64,000 nucleotides of DNA from Rubellicoccus peritrichatus (GCF_033100135.1 NZ_CP136920.1:62001-126000), one strand, 5' to 3'. Shown: positions 10,299 to 20,426, numbered from the stretch's first letter. Numbers and translations: made by a program. The notes: a model not told the origin generated them from the sequence alone.

Positions 10299-10526
10299 GT
10301 GTTCAAAAATAAGAAAATCATGCCAAGGCTCTATAAATGATTTGGATCAAATTCCCAGATTGGCCAGGAATTGTTTGAGCCTCAATGAGCCTGCAACCTG
10401 TTCCATCCACCCAAACAGCTAAGCCCACCATGGAACAGAAATATTACCCCAACGATCATAGCAGACTCTTGAGGTCCAATCTGAATGGAGTCACTGACAG
10501 CCTACCTCAGCGAGGAACCATGCTAG

Positions 10527-11891
10527 TCAATTCTTAAGTCCTCTTTCCCGAAGGACAGCCTCAAGGGGATCCTGCGGACATCCATGCGGTTTCGCCATTT
10601 GCTCAGCCACCCAATCATCCATAATCCCTCTGCACTTCTGTACGATCTCACTATGCTCATGAGCAATATTCCGGGTCTGATAGGGATCATCCAGCATATC
10701 ATAAAGCTCTTCCGATTCCCAGTTGTTGAATTCCCATGAATCGTAATTCCTGATATACAAGTGGGTTTTCGTCCGAACTGCACGCTGGACAGTATAGAGG
10801 CCGCTATCCCAGACCAAAAACTCCCTGCCCTCATCATCCTCGCTCATGACATTTTTCTTATAGGACTTCCCATCCCACTCCTTCGGTAGAGGCATGTCCA
10901 ACAGGTCGCAGATGGTTGGAGCATAATCGACATTGTACATGAAGGCACTGGAGCATGAATCCGGCACGGTCAGACCAGGCCAACGAATGATCAATGGTAT
11001 CCGATGAATGCACTCGTCCACATTCACATGATCGGAGTAAATCCCATGCTCCCCAAAAGAATCACCATGGTCACTTGAAATAATGATGACTGCCTCATCA
11101 AGCACGCCTTGCCGATCTAGCTCGTCAAGCACCTCCTTAATATGCGAATCGACATATGAGATGGATGTGTCGTATCCAGTGATCAGCTTCTCAAAATCCT
11201 GACGATTGGATATCGACCCTGGCATCAGCGGATAAGTGCTTTCATCATTCTTAAACTGACCATGGGGCGTGAATGGACCAGTAAGGCCCTGTTGTGCTGC
11301 TATCGCATCATCATCGGGCCAGGACTGCGTAACGGGATAATCATCAAAACGCTCCGCCAGGGAAGCATCCATTTTGTAACAACGATGCGTATCCCAGTAA
11401 TTAATATGCAGGTAATAATCCTCCCGCGTGGCATGCTCCTGAAGCCATGGAAGCACCTTCGCATTGACCTCTTCAGCGGTCTCAGCCCCGCACTTCATGT
11501 TTGGCGAGTGAAACTCACTCCAACCACACATAAACCATGTGGCATAATGTCGGTCTGCAAAATTAGAAAAGCACACCGGATCATAGCCGTTTGCCTTTAA
11601 CTGTCGTGGAAACATTTCGCTGTCAGGATACGGCCCACCGTAGGCCTGCGCATTGATATTGAATTGCGCACCCGCACCGTGATTGGAAAGCATACCATTG
11701 CGAATACCAAAGCGCCCCGACATCAGACATGACCGGGAAGGAACACAAGGCGAGCTTGCACAATAGTAACGATCAAAACGGACACCATCCTGAGCGATGC
11801 TGTCTATGGTTGGCGATGTTGGACGGTCATAACCATAGCAACCCAAATGATCAGGCCGCAGGCTATCGATGTCGAAGTAGATAATTCTCAT
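10527..11891 (-). CDS. Cys-type sulfatase (alkaline phosphatase superfamily)
   Basis: A 454-residue sulfatase. The signature is C49-V-P-S-R in SSPCVPSRSCLMSGR, where the cysteine must be converted to formylglycine for activity. The metal-binding N-terminus MRIIYFDIDSLRPDHLGCYG and the later SSDHGDSFGEHG are also typical. No signal peptide is visible, so either it acts in the cytoplasm on imported oligosaccharides or the start is further upstream. It follows the beta-helix gene by 73 bases on the same strand and could be cotranscribed. No recognisable maturase (anSME or FGE) lies next to it; the FGE-like protein at 33099-34055 lacks the catalytic cysteines. Likely role: removing sulfate esters from a marine polysaccharide. 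Confidence 0.92.
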   Translation of the reverse strand: MRIIYFDIDSLRPDHLGCYGYDRPTSPTIDSIAQDGVRFDRYYCASSPCVPSRSCLMSGRFGIRNGMLSNHGAGAQFNINAQAYGGPYPDSEMFPRQLKANGYDPVCFSNFADRHYATWFMCGWSEFHSPNMKCGAETAEEVNAKVLPWLQEHATREDYYLHINYWDTHRCYKMDASLAERFDDYPVTQSWPDDDAIAAQQGLTGPFTPHGQFKNDESTYPLMPGSISNRQDFEKLITGYDTSISYVDSHIKEVLDELDRQGVLDEAVIIISSDHGDSFGEHGIYSDHVNVDECIHRIPLIIRWPGLTVPDSCSSAFMYNVDYAPTICDLLDMPLPKEWDGKSYKKNVMSEDDEGREFLVWDSGLYTVQRAVRTKTHLYIRNYDSWEFNNWESEELYDMLDDPYQTRNIAHEHSEIVQKCRGIMDDWVAEQMAKPHGCPQDPLEAVLRERGLKN

Positions 11892-11964
11892 AAACCCTTT
11901 GTATTCATTTCATACTTACGACACCGAAGCCTGTATGCAACCGAAACGGCCTCATCACAAACGA

Positions 11965-14900
11965 TCAAAAAACATCCTTGATTACCAGGTCATCAAAAGA
12001 TGCCGTCACACTATTACTTGAGGAAAAACGAACCCTGAAGTCATTGATCGCAGTACCACTGAAACTGCCTTGAGTGATGTCATTGAAGAGCAACTGACCT
12101 TCAAGCCAGATATCACTTCTATCAGCGGCGAGCGACTGCTGCTGACCATTGGGATCGGTGTAGTTCACGGACGAACCACTTCTGTTAACGTACCAATCCA
12201 GCTTGCCCCAGCTACCATCAGCAAGATACATAGCGGAGTTAGTACTGGCGATGCGGAGCTTGAATTCACCCGCACCATCACCCTTGACTTCAAGACGCTG
12301 ATAAATGGATGAGTAAGAACCGCCGCTACCATAGTTGGTCACACTGGACCAGTTACCGAGCTCAATGACAAAGAGCTCATTCCAAACATTCCCGACATTA
12401 CTAAGAGCCATATCGACGGAAAAGTGCAGCAAATCAGGGTCGCCGAGAACATCATCCGTAACCCGTGCAAGGCCGGCGTCATTACTTGAACCGGAGCTCG
12501 TTCCACGGACAATTTGCAGAGCTCCATCGACAACACTCCAATTACCGCCATTAGACTCAGCACTGATGTCATCCAACTTTCCAAGAGCCAGGCTGCCCGA
12601 ACCAACATAACTGGCCACATTCGACGATGAATCAAAGTTCTGACTGAACACTGCCGCACTTGAAACCGTCACCATAAAGCTGACAGAACCCGTGTTGTAA
12701 CCATCACTAACAATCAGAGTAACCGTCGCACTACCAAGGCCACCGTTTGACTGGATCGTCATCGTGCGATTTAAACCTGTGCCGGAGATAACCACATCCG
12801 ATGCATCAACAACTGAAGGGTCGCTTGAAACTGCCCATACGCTCAAGTCACCTGCAACGCTGTCACTATCGGAGAGCGTAATGGCGATAGCCCCCGAGCC
12901 GGCCCCCAAGCCCAGAGCAAGATTGGAGACAGCCCCTATGGTCGGATGCCCGCCAGCTGAACCGAATCCTGTTTTTTCACGAAAAATAACTCCTCCAATG
13001 TTTGGCTGGCCATCCGGAGTTGTCGTAAAGAATTCGAGATCCATACGACCAGCTGCATCTGTGAATGTATTTTCCAATCTGCCAATCTCAGAGGAATTAT
13101 CTTTGATATTAATACTATCAATCGCACCGGAATTGTATTCCAGCAGACTTGAAGTCAACTCCTCGCCAACACCTTCACGATAGCCAGTATAAGTCACATC
13201 GTAAAAACTGTTGGGGTCCAACCCAGTAAGTACAAACACACAAGGATTCTCATAGGGATTCCGAATACGCAATCCAACTCGCGTCACTTCAGAAGGAAAC
13301 TCATCAATAACCCGCCCGGCGGCATTCTTATATGACTTATAGTGCTCCGAATAACCTCCGTTGATATTCTCGATAAGCATACTCCAACCTGAGGTTGCAC
13401 CATTAATGTCATACAGCGTCGTTGTTGTCGGATTACCTGCAGTGCGTAAACCCTGACTGTCATTTGCCAGGTCCGTCCAGTCCGGCAAGTTAGCCGCACC
13501 GTAACGATGCATATTCACCTTAACCTCTTTGGAAACTGTGATGTTAGGCTCGGAGACAAGTATGGTTCGATAAACCGCCTCAGCCACATTACCGGCAACA
13601 TCCGTAACCGGCAGCTCATACCGAATGATATATTGCCCGGGAACATTAACGTTGATCGGCGCACCAACCCAGGTCACCTGAACTTGATCCGTCATGTCGC
13701 CATCGACATTATCAATCGCGATAAAGCCAGGATCAACAAAGGCACTTCCCTCGAGAACACTCATGTCCCCACCCGTCAATGTGATCACGGGAGCTTCATA
13801 ATCTGCAGTGCCACTTTGATTTGCCGGATTATAAGTTAAGCCCATTCCACGATAATTGTAAAACGTATCCGACTTCAGTCGAAGATCCAAAGGAGGCATA
13901 TCTCGGCCATTCCAGGTCAACTGCTGCCAATAAGCGGGGGAATTATTCGGGTCGTTATTCCCGGCATTATCAGCGATGCATTCAAAGAACTTCGTCTGAC
14001 CATTTGTATCCCAATAGTAGACAATGTCCCCAGTCTTGTATTCAATAGCTTCGCCGTTCCTCGCAACAGTTCCATAGGTAGGCGCCCACCGAACAATGGC
14101 ACGATAATCAATATCATCAGCAAAACCTGAATTCTGAAATTTGATGATCGGCGTTTCAACAAAAGTATTGTTCTGACTGGAAACATTACTGCCGTTTCCG
14201 CTGGAAACTTCATAAGTCGGCAGCTCAGGGTTAAACAGATTCCCCTCAAGTGAAATACTAGCCTGACTATTGGAAATATTCAGCCCGGCAAGCGGCTGTG
14301 ACAACCCGGGATCAGAATCCATCGTATGGGGAAAAGTTATGTGGCCATAGACGTTGTTCGTGAATTCGTAAGGAGCAATCCCATCACTGCCCTCAATGAT
14401 ACTGATCCGGAAACGCCCCATGCCAACATAGTTATTGTCAAAGATGACCTTCTTGCTCGCATCAGGAAATGTCCGGCCCGACTCCGTCTCACGCCACCGA
14501 ATAGTCTGCATGTTGTGCTTTCCACCAACAAAAATATTATCACGAACCGTGACACCACCCTCAACATGCGAGAACTGATGGGTACCATTCTGGAACACAA
14601 AGAAAGGATCTCGATACGTCGTAGCGGTTCCGACAATGATGTTATTCTCGATAATCGAGTTTTCAGCCAAATTGTCCGTCTGGATTGCTTCCGTGCCTGC
14701 AAAGACAATAATATTGTTACGCAAAATCAGTTCGGTGATATCCTGACCAAGTGCCGACGTACTGTATGAAACATACATGCCTTCACCATTGGTAAATCCG
14801 GAAAAGGTATCCTGAACATCGACAACGACACGTTCCGGCACTGCGGGATTATCGGTCTTCAAATTAAAACCGGCAAAGCCACCACCCCACGCTGCGACGT

Positions 14901-15558
14901 AATCCACCTTACAAGTAACAAAACCATAAGCCCTGACACAATTAGGGTTGGTTGGACCGTAAAGAATACCGGACCAGCGTTGATTTCCCCAAAAACCATA
15001 CTTCTCATAAAAATCACCCGTGTCAAAATCCTGACCTCCATTGTGACCAAGAAAATCCGGATGACCTGTCTGCGCAGCCGGATCATACTTACCCGTGAGA
15101 TGAAAATGTTCGAAGTTCGCGATTTCAAATGTGCGATACTGCGAGGATACTTGAACATCTCCCCAACGCACTTGGCCACCGAGGTTGGTGATCACTGTCG
15201 GTTGCTGAGCCGTGTTGGTGCAATTCGTACCATTAATATAGATTCGACCATAAACACCCTGCCATATATGGATCTTCTTGCCCAATCCCACACTGACTTC
15301 GCTCGCACTCAAATATATACTGTCGTAAGCAGCATCCTTCTCAAAAATAAGTAAGTCTCCTTCATTCACCGTTGGCCAAAAAGCTGCATCAGCAACAGTA
15401 GCATGACGGTTCGTGGTTGTATCCGGATCAGCAAACGCCGCCTGCGCCAGAAGCAAAAGGCCGATAACAAGCTGTAACATCAAACTGAGTGAAGGCTTGG
15501 TATTGCCCAGGCACAGCCTGTTGCAATGAGAATATGTGGGGTAGTTTCGCAATCTCAT
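11965..15558 (-). CDS. Secreted parallel beta-helix protein with DUF5011-like and lectin-like modules
   Basis: A 1197-residue protein with a signal peptide (hydrophobic LMLQLVIGLLLLAQAAFA at about 26-43). Residues 45-470 contain recurring N-rich rungs (ILRNNIIVFAGTEA, IIENNIIVG) typical of right-handed beta-helices such as polysaccharide lyases and glycosidases; I cannot assign a catalytic residue. A DUF5011-type Ig module (VITLTGGDMSVLEGSAFVD, VDGDMTDQV) follows at about 590-675, then a beta-rich module at about 680-864 that resembles the C-terminus of the SGNH protein at 20464-21879, a cadherin-like module (865-968), and at 969-1197 a third copy of the unnamed module found twice in the modular esterase. 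Likely the depolymerising or binding component of the locus. Confidence 0.8.
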   Translation of the reverse strand: MRLRNYPTYSHCNRLCLGNTKPSLSLMLQLVIGLLLLAQAAFADPDTTTNRHATVADAAFWPTVNEGDLLIFEKDAAYDSIYLSASEVSVGLGKKIHIWQGVYGRIYINGTNCTNTAQQPTVITNLGGQVRWGDVQVSSQYRTFEIANFEHFHLTGKYDPAAQTGHPDFLGHNGGQDFDTGDFYEKYGFWGNQRWSGILYGPTNPNCVRAYGFVTCKVDYVAAWGGGFAGFNLKTDNPAVPERVVVDVQDTFSGFTNGEGMYVSYSTSALGQDITELILRNNIIVFAGTEAIQTDNLAENSIIENNIIVGTATTYRDPFFVFQNGTHQFSHVEGGVTVRDNIFVGGKHNMQTIRWRETESGRTFPDASKKVIFDNNYVGMGRFRISIIEGSDGIAPYEFTNNVYGHITFPHTMDSDPGLSQPLAGLNISNSQASISLEGNLFNPELPTYEVSSGNGSNVSSQNNTFVETPIIKFQNSGFADDIDYRAIVRWAPTYGTVARNGEAIEYKTGDIVYYWDTNGQTKFFECIADNAGNNDPNNSPAYWQQLTWNGRDMPPLDLRLKSDTFYNYRGMGLTYNPANQSGTADYEAPVITLTGGDMSVLEGSAFVDPGFIAIDNVDGDMTDQVQVTWVGAPINVNVPGQYIIRYELPVTDVAGNVAEAVYRTILVSEPNITVSKEVKVNMHRYGAANLPDWTDLANDSQGLRTAGNPTTTTLYDINGATSGWSMLIENINGGYSEHYKSYKNAAGRVIDEFPSEVTRVGLRIRNPYENPCVFVLTGLDPNSFYDVTYTGYREGVGEELTSSLLEYNSGAIDSINIKDNSSEIGRLENTFTDAAGRMDLEFFTTTPDGQPNIGGVIFREKTGFGSAGGHPTIGAVSNLALGLGAGSGAIAITLSDSDSVAGDLSVWAVSSDPSVVDASDVVISGTGLNRTMTIQSNGGLGSATVTLIVSDGYNTGSVSFMVTVSSAAVFSQNFDSSSNVASYVGSGSLALGKLDDISAESNGGNWSVVDGALQIVRGTSSGSSNDAGLARVTDDVLGDPDLLHFSVDMALSNVGNVWNELFVIELGNWSSVTNYGSGGSYSSIYQRLEVKGDGAGEFKLRIASTNSAMYLADGSWGKLDWYVNRSGSSVNYTDPNGQQQSLAADRSDIWLEGQLLFNDITQGSFSGTAINDFRVRFSSSNSVTASFDDLVIKDVF
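11968..12654 (-). other. Unnamed repeated module, copy 3 (C-terminus of the beta-helix protein)
   Basis: Residues 969-1197: starts FSQNF, contains DDISAESNGGNWSV, ELGNWSSVTNYG, WYVNRSGS and DPNG, then NDFRVRF, and ends DDLVIKDVF. Same motif order as the copies at 6173-6844 and 4415-5095. Confidence 0.7.
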
Positions 15559-15699
15559 AGTTTTATTTCTCTGGGGTTATACTGGGGCCTCTACCCTTGT
15601 CCGCCCTATCCACCAAGACCAGCACCACTGCGAAAGCACTGAAGCCCTCTGGAGGCAAAACGAATTACTTGAGGTATAAGATAATTGAAGCACCAAACT

Positions 15700-15710
15700 A
15701 ACTATTACGT
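15700..15710 (-). promoter_or_regulatory. CGTAATA motif upstream of the beta-helix gene
   Basis: Reads ACGTAATAGTT on the minus strand, 10 of 11 bases identical to the two copies near 10.2 kb, about 142 bases before the start codon at 15558. Confidence 0.3.
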
Positions 15711-15911
15711 ATTCTTCAAAATACTAATAGGTCAAGACTTTTAAAACATTATCAATTCAAAAAATGACCTCAACAGAAGAACTAATCATTCTAAAAGGAG
15801 TTGAAAAATCATCGCTGAAAAGAGTTATTTCCTTTATTTATATAGCATAAAACAGCAAATCCCATACTCTCAAACCTCGATGGGAGAGTTTTTTCGCTAT
15901 TGACAAAAATC

Positions 15912-15922
15912 AGATATTACGA
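15912..15922 (-). promoter_or_regulatory. Degenerate CGTAATA motif between the divergent genes
   Basis: Reads TCGTAATATCT on the minus strand. It lies about 106 bases before the plus-strand gene at 16028 and could serve either direction. Weaker match than the other three. Confidence 0.2.
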
Positions 15923-16027
15923 TTGCTTCAACAAACCAAAGAAACTCAGCTCAACACAAACTGAGCATACGGAAACACCCAAACCACATTGGGCTGATTC
16001 CAAATAAAACAACCCTTGATTAGCCCA

Positions 16028-19000
16028 ATGCCTCATTCGTCCCCCAATACCAGCGCTAGTCTCTTCCAAAAAACAGGCAACAGGCAACAGCGGCAAACCA
16101 TCAGCCCAAACGGATTCAGCCTCATCATTGCCATAACCCTGATGGCACTCACCTTCCTCGTCCTGATTGGATTATCAACATCCGCATTAACGCATTTGAG
16201 CGTCACTCGCAACCAGAGTAACATAACCCAAGCCAGGCAAAATGCACTCCTAGGGCTGCAAGTAGCGATGGGACAACTACAAGTCGCAGCAGGTCCCGAT
16301 CAACGCATCACAGCACCTGCCGACCTGGCCGGCGCCAGCGATGACCTAAAAAATTACATCGGCGTTTGGGACACAACAAATCCAACAGCAGCACCCACAT
16401 GGCTGGTCTCTGGCGGATTTAACCCAACGACAAACAGCCCAGGCTGGAACGCATCAGGCGAAGCAAAGAGTACAAACGATATTCTCCTTGTTGGCAAAAA
16501 TTCTGTTAACGCAAGTATCGACACAAACGGCAGCGGCCTACCAGACGACATCATAACGGCTCCAAAGGAAATGATCATTTCTGATGGTATTGATACCGGA
16601 GCCTTCGCCTATTGGATTGGTGATGAAAGCCAAAAAGCCCGTGTCAATTTATTCTCACAGGGTAGCGGCTGGGAAGGCATCGATCAAAACCTCCAAGCCA
16701 CAATGGATTTTAATACCCTAACCCAACAGGGACTCGATGAACTCGCAGGACTGGAATCCATCGACATTAGTGAGCCAGGAAAAATCGCACGTAGCTATGA
16801 GCTAAGCGACATAAGTGCTGGAACCGGTGTTGATGAACCAACCCTAGGCCAATACTTCCACTCCCTTACATTTCATTCAACGGGCATACCAACTAATGTT
16901 GTGAATGGTGGTCTCAAAAAGGACCTATCGCTGGCTTTTGAAATGGATGAAGACGATTTTCGAGACTCCGAATTTGCGGCCGGATCTTCCGACAGCTACA
17001 CGAACATCATTGATAGCCCGAACTACGAAGTGGAATTCCTTTTCAAAGAACCCGCAAATGGAGGCGATATCCGCGGGCCAACCTGGGAGTTACTACGCAA
17101 CCACTATCGCCTCTACAAAAAGGTTGCCGACGCCAACGACGCACCAGTTATCACAGCACGCCCTTCCTATCCCAACACACTGGAACAACAAAACCAGTCA
17201 GGAAACAGTGGAGACAAGTCTTACATCTACCAAATGTCAAAAGGAGGATCAGGAACTGTAGACCCTTTTATTGCTGATCAGATACATGGAGCCGACGTTG
17301 CGTATCCATCAGAGCAACAAATAATGCCATTAGTTCAAAGGGTGATGTTCTTCCTCACACTAAAAAATATCAACGGCAATCTGAACATTGTGCTAAAGCC
17401 TTTTGTCGTCCTGTGGAATCCGTATAATGTCAGCCTCGAGTTCGACGCAATGCGTGTCACTGCACGCAGTGTGGATTTCCAAATAAATGTCACAGTGAAG
17501 GAAAGTGAATTTGGGCCAGTAAAAACGATTACAGAAATTGATGCGAATAATAATCCGATAACACGAGAGCTAAGAGGCAACGGTACGCTACAAAGTTACT
17601 TCGAGAAGAAACTGGGAGCGAGCAATCAGTATTTCCAATTGGTTATCAAAAAAGACACAGGATCCAATTTCTCAGCGCCATTAAGCCTGGAGCCTGGAGA
17701 AATCCAAATATACTCTGCGGCAAACAGCACGCCGCAGCCCATCTCAACGTTCACGCTAATCATGAACGAAGGTTTTAACTTTGCTGGTGGTTTCTCAATG
17801 GATGAATTCCCATATGGCGAGTATACAGGAAACAGAATTCGCACCATAAATGAATTAGACTCTGGCCTTATTCCGATGTCCTCGATTGATGCGGATGACT
17901 GGATAGAAACAGGTATTCGCACAGCCTATGATGGTGGAAGATACTTCCGTATTGATACCACTTACGTAGAAAGCGAAAGCCTCCCTGCTGCCATTGACAA
18001 TGCGTCACAGAGAGCACAAAGCAACAAAGAGGATCGAACAAACTATAAGCATTTCTCAATGCAAACTGACAATGTTTACGAATTTCATCATCAGAACAAC
18101 CTTGGTAGTGTATTCGATCCTTCGGGAGCTGATGCCGGCAACAATTCAGGCCATGGTGTTTCTGCCTCTCTGCTCAAGAATGACCCGCAATATGAAGAGC
18201 CTTTTGTTTCTTTCGATCATTACCTGAAACCCATTGCCGATGATCATCGCCCTATTTCCACAGGCGGATGGACCAACCCAAGGGCCATGTTCACATCGCT
18301 TCAGGGCTCTGATGGAGATGTCCTTGATGAATCATCATTTGGTGGATTCAACACAGTGATATCAGCTCCGGCAACATTCGAGCAGCATATGCCACAGGAT
18401 GACACATTTGGACGTGGTTACTGGGGAAGAACAGATGAATCCCAGGAAGGGTCAACTCACATAACCATGTTCGACCTACCAACTACGCCTCCCCTTTCAC
18501 TAGCCGATTTCAGACATGCTGATATTTTCTCATTTTATCGCACACCAGCATATGCGATTGGAAACTCACGAGCAAACCCATTCATATCACGCGATAAGCG
18601 CTGGGAGAAGCTCGTTTATGTCTCCACACCAGACCTCTCTCTGCTAGCGAATGAAGCTCTCTTTGATGATTACTTTCTTTCAGGTATTACGCCCGAATTT
18701 AACAATGCTTCTTCCAACTATTCAGACAAACGATCCGTTGCAAAAGTAATAGAAGATTACTCAAACGAAGATAGTGACCTATTCTCAATCAATCCGCGCA
18801 TGGCGTTTGCAGAAGAGCGTACGCTATCCGACGTAACTGACACCCTACTGAGTGGCAACGAACTGGATGCGACGGCCTATCAGCGTTCAGCCACATACAT
18901 AGACATTCTCGGTGCATTCAATGTCAACTCAACCAACGTGAATGCGTGGAAAACACTGTTGGCCAGCATGAAGAAAACGCAAATGTCAGTGATCAATTCG

Positions 19001-19720
19001 GATGGCAGTCTTTCGCTCTTAACCGATGGCACATCACCTGACACAAACAACCCCTTCAATAATGCCATATGGGGGCGAGTGCAAAATCCGCTAACCAATG
19101 TAACTAATGGATCCAGCACAGGATGGCGCGGATGGGAAAACCTTGATGACAATCAACTCGACGACCTTGCGACTGAAATTGTTAATCAAGTGAAGTTACG
19201 TGGACCCTTCATGTCGATGGCGGACTTCGTTAATCGCTCACTTGAGAATGATGAAACTGGCATCGCCGGTGCACTTCAGGCAGCCATCGACACCGCTAAT
19301 ATTAACGCTGATGTTTTAAATGTCGTAGGCTCGCAAACTGAATACACTGGATTTGACTTATCAGATACAGATCCAAACAAACGAAATTTCGTCGATGTGG
19401 AGCACTCATACGGTCAATCAGGTGATGGTGTTCCTGGATTCATGACACAGGGCGATTTACTCGCTCCGATAGCACCGGTGCTGACCGTTCGTTCTGACAC
19501 TTTTAAAATTCGGAGCTACGGAGAATCCATAAACCCAATAACTGGGAAAACGGATGGGAAAGCCTGGTGCGAAGCAATCGTTCAACGCATTCCTGACTAC
19601 ATCGACCCAACACTCAATGGAGGCGAAGCGCCCTGGAACGCGCCTACTGGCATAAACGATACTCTCGGCCGCAGCTTTGTCGTAAAATCAATTCGCTGGC
19701 TTAACGAAAATGAAATTTAG
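16028..19720 (+). CDS. Verru_Chthon cassette protein A-like, prepilin-type transmembrane protein
   Basis: A 1230-residue protein with a prepilin-type N-terminus: NGFSLIIAITLMALTFLVLIG at about residues 29-49 preceded by a polar leader, as in PilX-like minor pilins. Overall size and this start match the very long Verru_Chthon cassette protein A family described in Verrucomicrobia. The remaining roughly 1150 residues have no domain I can name. The usual B, C and D partners (short pseudopilins) are absent; the next gene overlaps by 11 bases and encodes an unrelated small secreted protein. ATG 16028 is chosen; a TTG at 16016 would add four residues. Neither has a clear ribosome site. Likely part of a type II secretion or pilus-like surface structure. 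Confidence 0.75.
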   Translation: MPHSSPNTSASLFQKTGNRQQRQTISPNGFSLIIAITLMALTFLVLIGLSTSALTHLSVTRNQSNITQARQNALLGLQVAMGQLQVAAGPDQRITAPADLAGASDDLKNYIGVWDTTNPTAAPTWLVSGGFNPTTNSPGWNASGEAKSTNDILLVGKNSVNASIDTNGSGLPDDIITAPKEMIISDGIDTGAFAYWIGDESQKARVNLFSQGSGWEGIDQNLQATMDFNTLTQQGLDELAGLESIDISEPGKIARSYELSDISAGTGVDEPTLGQYFHSLTFHSTGIPTNVVNGGLKKDLSLAFEMDEDDFRDSEFAAGSSDSYTNIIDSPNYEVEFLFKEPANGGDIRGPTWELLRNHYRLYKKVADANDAPVITARPSYPNTLEQQNQSGNSGDKSYIYQMSKGGSGTVDPFIADQIHGADVAYPSEQQIMPLVQRVMFFLTLKNINGNLNIVLKPFVVLWNPYNVSLEFDAMRVTARSVDFQINVTVKESEFGPVKTITEIDANNNPITRELRGNGTLQSYFEKKLGASNQYFQLVIKKDTGSNFSAPLSLEPGEIQIYSAANSTPQPISTFTLIMNEGFNFAGGFSMDEFPYGEYTGNRIRTINELDSGLIPMSSIDADDWIETGIRTAYDGGRYFRIDTTYVESESLPAAIDNASQRAQSNKEDRTNYKHFSMQTDNVYEFHHQNNLGSVFDPSGADAGNNSGHGVSASLLKNDPQYEEPFVSFDHYLKPIADDHRPISTGGWTNPRAMFTSLQGSDGDVLDESSFGGFNTVISAPATFEQHMPQDDTFGRGYWGRTDESQEGSTHITMFDLPTTPPLSLADFRHADIFSFYRTPAYAIGNSRANPFISRDKRWEKLVYVSTPDLSLLANEALFDDYFLSGITPEFNNASSNYSDKRSVAKVIEDYSNEDSDLFSINPRMAFAEERTLSDVTDTLLSGNELDATAYQRSATYIDILGAFNVNSTNVNAWKTLLASMKKTQMSVINSDGSLSLLTDGTSPDTNNPFNNAIWGRVQNPLTNVTNGSSTGWRGWENLDDNQLDDLATEIVNQVKLRGPFMSMADFVNRSLENDETGIAGALQAAIDTANINADVLNVVGSQTEYTGFDLSDTDPNKRNFVDVEHSYGQSGDGVPGFMTQGDLLAPIAPVLTVRSDTFKIRSYGESINPITGKTDGKAWCEAIVQRIPDYIDPTLNGGEAPWNAPTGINDTLGRSFVVKSIRWLNENEI

Positions 19721-20426
19721 CATCTCTACAGCCCTGGTATGCGCATTAGTCAGCCTTCACTCTATAGTGATGGCTCAAACCGCTGACCAAAGTAATAATA
19801 TCCATTTAACCTACAGCGCCATCGCATGGGATAAACCAATCCATGGTAAGCTTTTTATTCAAAAGGATGGTGAATACACTCCGCTCAATCTCAATGCATC
19901 CAATCGCACGACAAAGCGCTACTATACTGGACCAAACCCGTTGATCTTCTACGGAAAATCATCCAACCCTGATGGCACGACTCAGTTTAAACCGATTGCC
20001 GAGGCGACCATTCCCAAAGGAGTCAAACAAGCGCTGTTGATTTTCATGGATGAGCCCGAAGAAACATCGAGCACAGGCAATCAGTATAAAGTCATTACAC
20101 TCGATGACAGCGAATCCGTATTTCCGAGAAACAGCTATCGATTCATGAACTGGACAGGAGAAAAAGTAGCTGGCAAGCTGGGAGATCGAGTGTTCTCGCT
20201 GACACCCCGTTCCACCGAAACAGTTATGGCAAAGGAAAGCGAAAGGAATCTCCTCCCTTTCCAGTTGGTGGAACTAAAAGACAATACGCACTCTAGAATT
20301 TATTCAAAAACGTGGCACTTCCAACCAAACACCAGAAAACTAGTCATACTGATGCCACCTCAAGAAGGCAAAATGGAGAAAATAACCACCAAAATCATTT
20401 CCGATTACATATCCCCAGCATCATGA
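19710..20426 (+). CDS. Secreted protein of unknown function, coupled to the prepilin-like gene
   Basis: A 238-residue protein with a clear signal peptide (MKFSISTALVCALVSLHSIVMAQ). Mature sequence is polar and predicted beta-rich (HLTYSAIAWDKPIHGKLFI, KVITLDDSESVF). No family recognised. Its start codon overlaps the last 11 bases of the preceding gene (ATGAAATTTAG), which makes translational coupling and a joint function with the Verru_Chthon-A-like protein likely. Confidence 0.8.
   Translation: MKFSISTALVCALVSLHSIVMAQTADQSNNIHLTYSAIAWDKPIHGKLFIQKDGEYTPLNLNASNRTTKRYYTGPNPLIFYGKSSNPDGTTQFKPIAEATIPKGVKQALLIFMDEPEETSSTGNQYKVITLDDSESVFPRNSYRFMNWTGEKVAGKLGDRVFSLTPRSTETVMAKESERNLLPFQLVELKDNTHSRIYSKTWHFQPNTRKLVILMPPQEGKMEKITTKIISDYISPAS

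Larger units (their letters stand above)
10057..10526. other. Intergenic region with promoter and repeated CGTAATA motifs
   Basis: 470 AT-rich bases between the sulfatase stop (10527) and the start of the acetylesterase (10056). No gene found. It contains two exact copies of AAGTATTACGT (10154-10164 and 10288-10298; ACGTAATACTT in gene direction). Confidence 0.6.
15559..16027. other. Divergent promoter region
   Basis: About 470 AT-rich bases between the divergent beta-helix gene (minus) and the Verru_Chthon-A-like gene (plus). No gene found. It contains two CGTAATA-type motifs and a weak hairpin with a T tract near 15870-15898 (ACTCTC, then GAGAGT followed by six T). Confidence 0.55.
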
